Below are positions 25,712 to 36,741 of a stretch of 64,000 bases of DNA, one piece after another. The notes below the pieces were generated by a model. The model saw only the letters and a list, made by a program, of their open reading frames with translations, searched no databases and had not been told where the DNA came from. Location: assembly GCA_947561585.1 (NCBI GenBank), contig CANNZV010002332.1, forward strand, positions 39,349 through 103,348, read 5' to 3'. This stretch comes from Caprella mutica (taxonomy: Eukaryota > Arthropoda > Malacostraca > Amphipoda > Caprellidae). Each line of letters starts with the position of its first letter. Position 1 is the first letter of the stretch. Position numbers and translations under genes: made by a program.

Positions 25712-25936
25712 TACATAATTTGAGTGACTGATTTCAAATACTGTAGCTTGCCATATATTAAATTATGAATAATTTCTTAATAATGATAGTGGTGATAAAG
25801 GAATACATATTTAATTTATAATGGAAATGACCAATTGTATAACATAAATATAGTGCATGATGGAAATAGTATAAAAACATTACGTAATTTAATGTATCAC
25901 CGAGTAGAATAATTAATTTTATAAAATAACAATATA

Positions 25937-26030
25937 TGTTGTATGAAGATACCCCCATACCCCCCTGCCAGGTCATTAATTAATCATGAAGTTTGCAGCA
26001 TAACAAACTACCGGATACAACAAACTACAT
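25937..26030 (-). repeat. Dispersed repeat copy 2 (inverted to copy 1)
   Basis: The reverse complement reads TGTAGTTTGTTGTATCCGGT, then ACTTCATGAT and CTGGCAGGGGGG, matching 22475-22576. The two copies form a widely spaced inverted pair around the transposon patch at 22.6-25.9 kb. Confidence 0.7.
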
Positions 26031-26575
26031 TACGGATATTTTTGACCAAAATTGGCCAAAGAGGATGAAAATCAGTTTTTCAAAGTTTTCAATCCTTCAG
26101 TAATACATAGGTAACAAATAACTTCAAACCTTCATATCTCAAAAAGTATTAATTTCTACAGAAAACAGTTACGATTTTCGGATTCTGTGGACAAAAATAC
26201 ATACAAAAAATTTAAATTAAATTTGATGGGGGACGTCAAGTGGGAAAGATCCAAGATATCAATTTGATTAACTAAGAGAGGAAAACTCAAATAAGCATGA
26301 AACATCCCTTAAAATGAAATTTTTTTTACACGTTTAAATTGACGTTTAAATAATTGACGTTTAAATAAAATTAAATTGACGTTTAAATAATTGATCGATC
26401 AATCCATATTACCGATCAATTCATATTACCGTACAATCTATATTATCATTTTTTTTTCTTTACTTTATACTTTATATTTACCATATTCAATCCTGCAATA
26501 ACTCAATAATTTAGTAAATTCATTCATTAACTATATATTAAACTCTTCATGTTATTTCAGATGAATGTTTTTAGC

Positions 26576-26613
26576 CTGATGATGAAAAAAGTATTTTTTC
26601 GAAACGTTGCAAC
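26576..26613 (+). ncRNA. Hammerhead ribozyme core candidate (type I, Penelope-associated)
   Basis: CTGATGA at 26576-26582, a perfect 7-bp stem II (GAAAAAA/TTTTTTC with a GTA loop) to 26600, GAAA at 26601-26604, then the palindrome GTTGCAAC (26606-26613) as a very short stem III. Order and spacing match hammerhead motifs known from Penelope-like retroelements. Stem I pairing is poor here, so this copy may be inactive. Confidence 0.6.
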
Positions 26614-26652
26614 ATTTTAACTCTTGTCATTTTTTTTTTATAAAAATCTTAA

Positions 26653-26868
26653 ATGCCCACTCAAAAGTTTTTAACCATCTGGTTGTCGAAAATTATTCTA
26701 AAAATATCAACTAATGAAATTAAACACCTATTCAGAAACTTGGAAAAAGCATCCATAAAATTAGTAACTCTAAAGGCTCATCGATGTTTCAATGAAACTT
26801 GTCTCAATAATAACCTGTTGCCTTCCTACACTGATATAATACTATGTAAAGAATATATTGCAATGTAA
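26653..26868 (+). pseudogene. Penelope-like ORF fragment, 71 aa
   Basis: Begins MPTQKFLTIWLSKIILKIST and includes the LNNNLLPSYTDI segment similar to the N-terminal part of Penelope-like proteins. It ends at TAA 26866-26868, inside sequence that is the first unit of the adjacent minisatellite. Confidence 0.5.
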
Positions 26869-27750
26869 AAAGAATATTACTATGTAAAAAGAATATTACT
26901 ATATGTAAAAAGAGTATTACTATGTAAAAAGAGTATTACTATGTAAAGAATATATTGCAATGTAAAAAGAATATTACTATGTAAAAAAGAGTATTACTAT
27001 GTAAAAAGAATATTACTATGTAAAAAGAATATTACTATGTAAAAAGAGTATTACTATGTAAAAAGAGTATTACTATGTAAAAAGAGTATTACTATGTAAA
27101 GAATATATTGCAATGTAAAAAGAATATTACTATGTAAAAAAGAGTATTACTATGTAAAAAGAATATTACTATGTAAAAAGAATATTACTATGTAAAAAGA
27201 GTATTACTATGTAAAAAGAGTATTACTATGTAAAAAGAGTATTACTATGTAAAGAATATATTGCAATGTAAAAAGAATATTACTATGTAAAAAAGAGTAT
27301 TACTATGTAAAAAGAATATTACTATGTAAAAAGAGTATTACTATGTAAAAAGAGTATTACTATGTAAAAAGAGTATTACTATGTAAAGAATATATTGCAA
27401 TGTAAAAAGAATATTACTATGTAAAAAAGAGTATTACTATGTAAAAAGAATATTACTATGTAAAGAGAGTATTACTATGTAAAAAGAGTATTACTATGTA
27501 AAAAGAGTATTACTATGTAAAAAGAGTATTACTATGTAAAGAATATATTGCAATGTAAAAAGAATATTACTATGTAAAAAAGAGTATTACTATGTAAAAA
27601 GAATATTACTATGTAAAGAGAATATTACTATGTAAAAAGAATATTACAATGTAAAAAGAGTATTACTATGTAAAAAGAATATTACTATGTAAAAAGAATA
27701 TTACTATGTAAAAAGAATATTACTATGTAAAAATAATATTACTATGTAAA
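26840..27750. repeat. 19-bp minisatellite (AATATTACTATGTAAAAAG), about 48 copies
   Basis: Units alternate AATATT/AGTATT and 5-6 A variants. The variant GAATATATTGCAATGTAAA recurs roughly every 100-160 bp, a higher-order period. The first units overlap the end of the Penelope-like frame, which appears to be the source of the unit. Confidence 0.95.
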
Positions 27751-27914
27751 CTATTCAGTGACTTTATACGTAGTATTTAGCTTTTATATGTTACGAGTAT
27801 ATAGTATATGTATGTATGTCATGCTCCGTCATATATTATATATAGGAGTATATGCATGAGGCTATAAATAAGACATATAGGCACTGTATGAAGAAAATAG
27901 AGCAACATCATCAG

Positions 27915-29780
27915 TAGTGCTAATACATTATGTATTTAGTGCTAACACATGTATTTAGTGCTAACACATGTATTTAGTGCTAATAGTACAAACATGTATT
28001 TAGTGCTAATAGTACAAACATGTATTTAGTGCTAATAGTACAAACATGTATTTAGTGCTAACAGTACAAACATGTATTTAGAGCTAATAGTACAAACATG
28101 TATTTAGTGCTAATAGTACAAACATGTATTTAGTGCTAATAGTACAAACATGTATTTAGTGCTAATAGTACAAACATGTATTTAGTGCTAACAGTACAAA
28201 CATGTATTTAGTGCTAATAGTACAAACATGTATTTAGTGCTAATAGTACAAACATGTATTTAGTGCTAACAGTACAAACATGTATTTAGTGCTAATAGTA
28301 CAAACATGTATTTAGTGCTAACAGTACAAACATGTATTTAGTGCTAATAGTACAAACATGTATTTAGTGCTAATAGTACAAACATGTATTTAGTGCTAAC
28401 AGTACAAACATGTATTTAGAGCTAATAGTACAAACATGTATTTAGTGCTAATAGTACAAACATGTATTTAGTGCTAACAGTACAAACATGTATTTAGTGC
28501 TAATAGTACAAACATGTATTTAGTGCTAATAGTACAAACATGTATTTAGTGCTAATAGTACAAACATGTATTTAGTGCTAATAGTACAAACATGTATTTA
28601 GTGCTAACAGTACAAACATGTATTTAGTGCTAATAGTACAAACATGTATTTAGTGCTAACAGTACAAACATGTATTTAGTGCTAATAGTACAAACATGTA
28701 TTTAGTGCTAATAGTACAAACATGTATTTAGTGCTAATAGTACAAACATGTATTTAGTGCTAATAGTACAAACATGTATTTAGTGCTAACAGTACAAACA
28801 TGTATTTAGTGCTAATAGTACAAACATGTATTTAGTGCTAACAGTACAAACATGTATTTAGTGCTAATAGTACAAACATGTATTTAGAGCTAATAGTACA
28901 AACATGTATTTAGTGCTAACAGTACAAATATGTATTTAGTGCTAATAGTACAAACATGTATTTAGTGCTAACAGTACAAATATGTATTTAGTGCTAATAG
29001 TACAAACATGTATTTAGTGCTAATAGTACAAACATGTATTTAGTGCTAACAGTACAAACATGTATTTAGTGCTAATAGTACAAACATGTATTTAGTGCTA
29101 ATAGTACAAACATGTATTTAGTGCTAATAGTACAAACATGTATTTAGTGCTAACAGTACAAACATGTATTTAGTGCTAATAGTACAAACATGTATTTAGT
29201 GCTAACAGTACAAACATGTATTTAGTGCTAATAGTACAAACATGTATTTAGTGCTAATAGTACAAACATGTATTTAGTGCTAATAGTACAAACATGTATT
29301 TAGTGCTAATAGTACAAACATGTATTTAGTGCTAATAGTACAAACATGTATTTAGTGCTAATAGTACAAACATGTATTTAGTGCTAACAGTACAAACATG
29401 TATTTAGTGCTAATAGTACAAACATGTATTTAGTGCTAATAGTACAAACATGTATTTAGTGCTAATAGTACAAACATGTATTTAGTGCTAATAGTACAAA
29501 CATGTATTTAGTGCTAATAGTACAAACATGTATTTAGTGCTAATAGTACAAACATGTATTTAGTGCTAACAGTACAAACATGTATTTAGAGCTAATAGTA
29601 CAAACATGTATTTAGTGCTAATAGTACAAACATGTATTTAGTGCTAATAGTACAAACATGTATTTAGTGCTAACAGTACAAACATGTATTTAGTGCTAAT
29701 AGTACAAACATGTATTTAGTGCTAACAGTACAAACATGTATTTAGTGCTAATAGTACAAGTATGTATTTAGTGCTAATTT
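27915..29780. repeat. 26-bp minisatellite, about 70 copies
   Basis: Unit CATGTATTTAGTGCTAATAG plus TACAAA, very uniform. The main polymorphism is TAATAG versus TAACAG, with rare TTAGAG and AATATG variants. 1.87 kb with almost no length variation, implying recent amplification or homogenisation. Confidence 0.97.
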
Positions 29781-30884
29781 TTTTGTCTCTGAAGATAGTA
29801 TGAACTCTAAGAGTGGCTGACTTTTTTTGTTTTGCAGGTTTTTCTACTGCTCTAAAAATGAATATAGTTCTAATATTTTGTAAATTATACTGGACTGAAT
29901 GGACTTTGTTCTACACAAGAAATTACAGATTATTCTCAACAACCTTGCAAGATTTTCTTAGATAGAGTATTTTAAATGTTCAAACTATTTTTAAACAATA
30001 TAATATTTACGTTACACCTCATCCCTCCGATTAGGAAATTATTTAATGCTGATAATCAAGGAGATGCGAAGTAGCTTTTCTACGTTCTCGAGCTTGTCAC
30101 TTTAATATTTCTAATAGAACACCCCAATATAATGGAGATGACTAAATCTTTTTACATACACACTAACCTATATCTGACTAACTAGGTAAACATGTAAGGA
30201 AAATAGAAGGTAAGAGAACCATCAGTTCAATTTGTTCAGTGTACTATCGGAAAATAAATATCTTTATTCAGGGTAATTAATTCAAGTCTAATTAGCATTC
30301 TTTTCTAAATTATTGAAATTAGGAAAATATGAACTAAATGAACTGTAATATTTCTTTGATATGTTATCCCGTGAGGCCTTTTAATGGACTGTGTGTGCCA
30401 ACGCATAAGACACTGAAGGCAGAGGTAGAAACTTAACAAAGTGCATTGAGTTATTAGTAGTTAATGTAATGGAAATGGAATGCACTGGCAAATGCATCTA
30501 ATGGATAAGAGTGAAGTTAGAAGTTTATTAGAGGTATAGGGGCGTAGGGCTTGCAACCGGCAACACGCCGCTAAAAATAGAGTGGGGCCAGTGACATGGG
30601 AGAAGGGGGGTTGGGAGAAGGGGGGTTGTGAGAAGGGGGGTTTAGGGGTGTGGGAGGTTATGCTAAATGGTTTAATTAGTCCAAAGTTTCACTAATAATC
30701 CTAGTTAGATATTCGAATGATCCAGCATCAACTACGTATCATCATTTACAATTTATATACAACACGTTTTAAGATATTAAAATTTAAATGCCACTTCTTA
30801 AGAGCTATTAAATATGTCTTATTGATTATGTTTAACTTAAATGGTAAATAAGTAGGTATCTGCATTAATTAATTTCACTGCATT

Positions 30885-30924
<40 letters not shown>

Positions 30925-31190
30925 GCCCCCTGCCAGAAGAAGCAAACCTTCTTTAAATAAATGCTGGATTTATTCATATTTATTTCAGATCTCATAAAGT
31001 AATTCGTTGTGTTATATTAATATCAAAAATCTTACCGCAATTAGGTATTCTGATATATTTTAAGCACAAATAATTGCAATCTAAAGATGCGATAAAAAAT
31101 TGTTCTCACTTAGGTACCTAAAATATTAACAAGTGAAATTTAGGGTAAAAACCATAAATAAAACAATTTTTTCATATTTGTGAAGGAATC
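29781..31190. other. Intergenic sequence with G-rich cluster and T32 run
   Basis: No gene supported. 30597-30655 holds repeated GGGAGAAGGGGGGTT phrases (G-quadruplex candidate). A run of about 32 T lies at 30888-30919. Confidence 0.5.
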
Positions 31191-31529
31191 TTTTCTGTTT
31201 GCTGGGCGCAGTTGAAAATGAAATAGTAACAATATATAATTATTGTAACAATTTCTTTGAACAAATCGGCATTTAAAATTTATTTAGAAAAGTTACACTT
31301 TCGTTTTTCACTTCATGTCGTGGACATTTTTGCAATTCTTCTTCTTTGTTATTATGCCATTTTCTGTAGGAATGTAGCCTAATTGTTTTTCATCCGAATC
31401 CAAGTTTCTCCAAATCCACTTCAGATTACAATCTTCGTCCGTCTTCGTAGAGGTCATTAAATAACAACGCTCATCCACGATAGAAATATATCTGCATTAT
31501 ATTTCAAATGCGCCCAGCAAACGGAAAAT
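31191..31529. mobile_element. MITE with TTTGCTGGGCGCA inverted termini
   Basis: Left TTTTCTGTTTGCTGGGCGCA and right TGCGCCCAGCAAACGGAAAA are inverted repeats with one mismatch over about 20 bp, 340 bp apart. Interior is non-coding. No clear target duplication was identified. Confidence 0.65.
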
Positions 31530-31699
31530 GTCCTTGTAAAGCTTACTGTGGATTATGAATGTCTATTTCACAAAATGATTTGCATGACTTTATTGATTTA
31601 TCATATAATTCCAGGTTAATTCTTTCACATTCGCAATTTTATAATAAATAATTGATAACTTGTTTATTTTATTTTCATTTAAAATATTATTACCTAGAG

Positions 31700-33036
31700 T
31701 GATCCTCTAATTCCTTCTACTCCACATCCTCTAATTCCATCTACTCCACATCCTCTAATTCTATCTACTCCACATCCTCTAATTCCTTCTACTCCACATC
31801 CTTTAATTCTATCTACTCCACATCCTCTAATTCCTTCTACTCCACATCCTCTAATTCTATCCACTCCACATCCTTTAATTCTATCTACTCCACATCCTCT
31901 AATTCTATCTACTCCACATCCTCTAATTCCTTCTACTCCACATCCTTTAATTCTATCTACTCCACATCCTCTAATTCCTTCTACTCCACATCCTCTAATT
32001 CTATCCACTCCACATCCTTTAATTCTATCTACTCCACATCCTCTAATTCTATCTACTCCACATCCTCTAATTCCATCTACTCCACATCCTCTAATTCTAT
32101 CTACTCCACATCCTCTAATTCCTTCTACTCCACATCCTTTAATTCTATCTACTCCACATCCTCTAATTCCTTCTACTCCACATCCTCTAATTCTATCTAC
32201 TCCACATCCTCTAATTCTATCCACTCCACATCCTTTAATTCTATCTACTCCACATCCTCTAATTCTATCTACTCCACATCCTCTAATTCCATCTACTCCA
32301 CATCCTCTAATTCTATCTACTCCACATCCTCTAATTCCTTCTACTCCACATCCTTTAATTCTATCTACTCCACATCCTCTAATTCCTTCTACTCCACATC
32401 CTCTAATTCTATCTACTCCACATCCTCTAATTCTATCCACTCCACATCCTTTAATTCTATCTACTCCACATCCTCTAATTCTATCTACTCCACATCCTCT
32501 TAATTCCTTCTACTCCACATCCTTTAATTCTATCTACTCCACATCCTCTAATTCTATCTACTCCACATCCTCTAATTCTATCTACTCCACATCCTCTAAT
32601 TCTATCTACTCCACATCCTCTAATTCTATCTACTCCACATCCTCTAATTCTATCTACTCCACATCCTCTAATTCCTTCTACTCCACATCCTTTAATTCTA
32701 TCTACTCCACATCCTCTAATTCCTTCTACTCCACATCCTCTAATTCTATCTACTCCACATCCTCTAATTCTATCCACTCCACATCCTTTAATTCTATCTA
32801 CTCCACATCCTCTAATTCTATCTACTCCACATCCTCTTAATTCCTTCTACTCCACATCCTTTAATTCTATCTACTCCACATCCTCTAATTCTATCTACTC
32901 CACATCCTCTAATTCTATCTACTCCACATCCTCTAATTCTATCTACTCCACATCCTCTAATTCTATCTACTCCACATCCTCTAATTCTATCTACTCCACA
33001 TCCTCTAATTCCATCTACTCCACATCCTCTAATTCT
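31700..33036. repeat. 24-bp minisatellite, about 56 copies
   Basis: Unit CTCTAATTCTATCTACTCCA plus CATC with three common variant sites (CTTTAA, TTCCTT, TATCCAC). The variants recur in blocks, giving a higher-order pattern. As the period is divisible by 3, the - strand reads an open GVDRIRGC octapeptide repeat; two 25-bp units near 32497 and 32835 shift the frame. Confidence 0.97.
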
Positions 33037-33557
33037 AAAAATTTGATATGTGTCATGGAAATATACAACATTAGAAAATTTAGATATACACGAAGGGTGG
33101 ATCAATAATTAGTTTATATCACTTTACCCACATAACACTGAATCATAATAATATAAATCATAGCTCATATATCAAATAAGAGTATTTATACCTTTTTATT
33201 AGTTAATAAATAAAGTATTTATTCTATGTTTGGCAATGATTTATAACCATTAAATATTGCATGAGGTATTAATAAAGACAAGTCTGTGACATTTATTATT
33301 TTTATTAAGTGATTCAACCAAATTAAAAGCAATGCACTATTTAGTAATTAGGATAAGTAGAACTTATGTCACCATTTGCTCTACTAAAATAAAGAGCTTT
33401 CTATGCTCTGTTTAATAGTTAGTTTTGACTATTCCAATATAACTCAATGGCACACTCATTAGCAGTTCATTCACTGGTAACACACTCTTGCTTTAATACA
33501 TTTACTAATACTGTACTACCTAACAATATGATTGTATCTATAAGAGCTCTTATACCT
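33037..33557. other. Intergenic sequence, nothing supported
   Basis: AT-rich, no gene, element or RNA recognised. Confidence 0.5.
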
Positions 33558-33790
33558 TCGCATTCTCCAGGAATGGTTTGATTGGATTTTGGGAGCGATC
33601 GGGTCAAAGGTCAAGGTCATTTATAACTCAATAAGTGCTCAACCAAATTGCCAGAAATTTGATGGGACGATTGGCCATTGTTTCACGTGGTTGACGCTTG
33701 TAAATGATCATACCCAGAACAAACAAATGTAGTTGCGGTGAAGGTATGTGCTCTACGAATGCCCTTTCTAGCTATCTAGTGTTATGTTGG
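33558..33790 (+). mobile_element. AGGTCA-rich interspersed repeat, copy A
   Basis: Contains TTTTGGGAGCGATCGGGTCA, AAGGTCAAGGTCATTTATAA and a terminal GAAGGTATGTGCTCTACGAA segment shared with copies B and C. No coding frame. Boundaries approximate. Confidence 0.6.
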
Positions 33791-34779
33791 ATATGCACTA
33801 GACTTATAATTGTGCTCTTAAATGAATTACTGCGGCAAAAGTGATATCAGCTAGAGATGCTTAATGATGTGGTCTGACGAAGCAGGAAACATTTAGCAAC
33901 AATTCTCAAGCATATTTCTTCAGTGTATATTATTATAATTACTCATTTCTTTATTTCAGTAACTTCAATGGCATATTCTGCTTAGATTCTTTTCTCAGTT
34001 TATATTAAAGTTGATTAAAAAAAAATCACGCATTATTAGAGAAATGAATTTTGAAATTTTTTGAATAATATCGACGAAATGAAATAATAAATAAACCTTT
34101 AATATTTCTGTTGTGGATTAATTACAAATCCTCTCAAGATTCCGGAAAAAAATGAGTTTTATTACATACTATATATTATGGAACTAAGGTCTAGAATTAT
34201 TAATCTGCAAATCGCATAAAATTCGAGCTCATATATTTTACATACCTTCAAAGTTTTTCATACTCTTTGTACAACAATTATACGAAACACTATTCTGACG
34301 CTGGAGAAAAAGTTTGCACACTTTTTATTTTGATTTCCAAATTTAATTCTATAAATAAATAATGCATGTCATCCTTCTCTTACCATTTGAATTAATTTAT
34401 GAAGTATTTAAACGTTTCTATTATAAGTTTCCCCAATTTTATACCCTTGCACGAATATTTTAGTTGAGATTAATTATTGCTACGTACGTAGCCAATATTC
34501 AAAACAATAGGTGTAGGTACAATCTTTTTCTTTAGACTGAAAATTGGCAAGTCGGAAGTAAAACGGGTATTGTAGAATTTTGATTATGAAACCTTTAAAA
34601 ACGTATGGAATTAAATATATGCTATAAATATCCATGAGGTTTGCATTAAAATGATAAGATACATTATCCTTATTGATTAAAACAATTGGGAAAAGTCTTG
34701 AAGGGGTATTTATCACTTTCGCCAAAATGGAAGTGGAATTTATTACCTTTGCAGAATGCGGCTAGGTCATATTTTCATC
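33791..34779. other. Intergenic sequence, nothing supported
   Basis: AT-rich; no gene or repeat recognised. Confidence 0.5.
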
Positions 34780-35352
34780 GGCATTTATTTATTTATTTAT
34801 TTATCATCTTGTTATTCGCTTAACTGAAAAAGTATTCAACCAAATTGTCTGAAATTTGGTGAAACGATTGGTCAATGTCCAGTGACCTGCTGCTAGAATT
34901 TTGGGAGCAACCAGGTCAAAAGTCAAGGTCATGGTCATTTATAACTCAAAAAATATTGAACCATATTGCATGAAACTTGGTGAGACGATTGGTCAATATA
35001 CAGGAACCATTTTGTTAGATTTTGGGAGCGATCGGTTGAAAGGTCAAAGATCAAGGTCAGGGCCAATTGTAACTCAATAACTCAGAAAGTATTAAACCAA
35101 ATTGTCTGAAATTTGATGGTACGATTGGTCAATGTCCAGGAACAATCTGGTAGAATTTTGGGAGCGATCCGGTCAAAGGTCAAGGTCAAGGTCATTTATA
35201 ACTCAATAACTCAAAAAGTATTGTACCATATTGCATGAAACTTGGTGGGACGATTGGTTATTATCTAGTTAGCAGTTTCTCAAATTTTGGGAGAGAATGG
35301 GTGAAAGCGGAGGCGAAGGTATGCGCTCTACGAGTGCACATGATCTAGTTTA
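34780..35352 (+). mobile_element. AGGTCA-rich interspersed repeat, copy B
   Basis: Starts TCATCTTGTTATTCGC. It has at least three internal modules of about 120 bp (AACTCAAAAAGTATT, CATGAAACTTGGTGAGACGA, GGAGCGATCGG, AAGGTCAAGGTCA). It ends GAAGGTATGCGCTCTACGAG then TGCACATGATCTAGTTT. Confidence 0.65.
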
Positions 35353-35812
35353 TTCATTTTTCATCTTGTTATTCGCATAAATCAATAATTTGGTGGAACG
35401 ATTGCTCAAAGTCCAGGTACCATATGGTACGATTTAAGAAGCAATTTGGTTAAAGGTCAAGGTCATTTATAACCCATTAACTCAAAAAGTATTCAAACTG
35501 ATTACCTGAAATTTGGTGAGTCGATAGATCATTATCCAAAAACTGATTTGTCAGATCTTGACAGCGATCGGGTCAAAAATCAAAGTCAATGTCATTAATA
35601 ACTCAATATTTCAAAAAGTATTTCACCAAATGGTCTGGAATTTGGTTGGATAGTTGATCATTATCCAGGAACCATTTTATTAGACTTTATGAGCGAACCA
35701 GATAAAGGTCAAGGTCATTTATAACACACGAATTTTTGGATGGTTCATGTCATTGATAAGCGGTTGTGAAGGTATACGCTCTACGAGTGCACATTATCCA
35801 GTTTACAATAAT
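35353..35812 (+). mobile_element. AGGTCA-rich interspersed repeat, copy C
   Basis: Directly follows copy B and has the same start (TCATCTTGTTATTCGC), modules and end (GAAGGTATACGCTCTACGAG then TGCACATTATCCAGTTT). A tandem pair with B; more divergent inside. Confidence 0.65.
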
Positions 35813-36303
35813 GTGGCAACAGAGTCATCTCATGCATCAACTTGAAAACTAAATCTCTCAAAATTAAATGAAACTATGATGCAACAATTTTTAAGATTAA
35901 TTTCGAATCTAAACATGATATTTATATATAAAGTGTTAAATATTAATAAATAAGAATATCCGAAGTTTCTCGATACTTTAAATTGAACAATGACTCTAAA
36001 TAATAAGATTAGCTTCGTAACATATGGCTTATGCTTCTCTTCGTATATAAAAGATCGAGTGCATCATTTTGGCTTGGCACCGATTAGCATTCCTCTAGAC
36101 TCTAGAGAGAGAAATGTGTAATGTGGGGTTTTCCCCAACACTGTGGATGTATTCACTCTATTACCCATCAAACCACAGGAATTCATTATGTAACATCTTT
36201 TCACTACTAAGAATAATTTCGACTGCATTGCAAGACAAAAAACAGAAAGGAATAATATATTATGATTAGTATCCTTAGCTAGTTTGAACTACATGAATGG
36301 TAT
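35813..36303. other. Intergenic sequence, nothing supported
   Basis: No gene or repeat recognised. Confidence 0.5.
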
Positions 36304-36584
36304 ATTCGTTAGTGCTATACCTGTTAGTGCTATACCTGTTAGTGCTATACCTGTTAGTGCTATACCTGTTAGTGCTATACCTGTTAGTGCTATACCTGTT
36401 AGTGCTATACCTGTTAGTGCTATACCTGTTAGTGCTATACCTGTTAGTGCTATACCTGTTAGTGCTATACCTGTTAGTGCTATACCTGTTAGTGCTATAC
36501 CTGTTAGTGCTATACCTGTTAGTGCTGTACCTGTTAGTGCTATACCTGTTAGTGCTGTACCTGTTAGTGCTATGCCTGTTGACG
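36304..36584. repeat. 15-bp minisatellite (GTTAGTGCTATACCT), about 18 copies
   Basis: Nearly perfect units; the last few carry TGTACC or TATGCC variants. As the unit is five codons long, two + frames and one - frame stay open; no support for coding. Confidence 0.97.
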
Positions 36585-36741
36585 AGTGTTGTAAAATCTT
36601 AACAAAATCTTGATAGATTGTTACCATAATAAAGTGATATTTAACTCCACCTTTTAAATTATAGAAGAGAATGGAACTTCTCAATAAATTATAATAGGAA
36701 ATGTGAACAAACATTTCTTTGCGGGGACATATAGACTATAA

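Larger units (their letters stand above)
26530..26871 (+). mobile_element. Penelope-like element 5' fragment with hammerhead core
   Basis: A hammerhead core (26576-26604) is followed 48 bp later by an ATG frame (26653-26868) whose middle, LKAHRCFNETCLNNNLLPSY, resembles the segment just upstream of the reverse transcriptase in Penelope-like elements. The frame runs directly into a minisatellite, so the RT and GIY-YIG parts are gone. Assignment by motif and arrangement. Confidence 0.6.

Noticed and set aside
31694..33105. Three long - strand frames of octapeptide repeats as proteins
   Set aside because: They exist because a 24-bp satellite without stops is read in register; there is no ATG in the repeat and no gene context.
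36284..36714. Frames reading VSAIP, LVLYL or TGIAL repeats
   Set aside because: The 15-bp period keeps several frames on both strands open at once, the mark of a tandem repeat rather than a gene.
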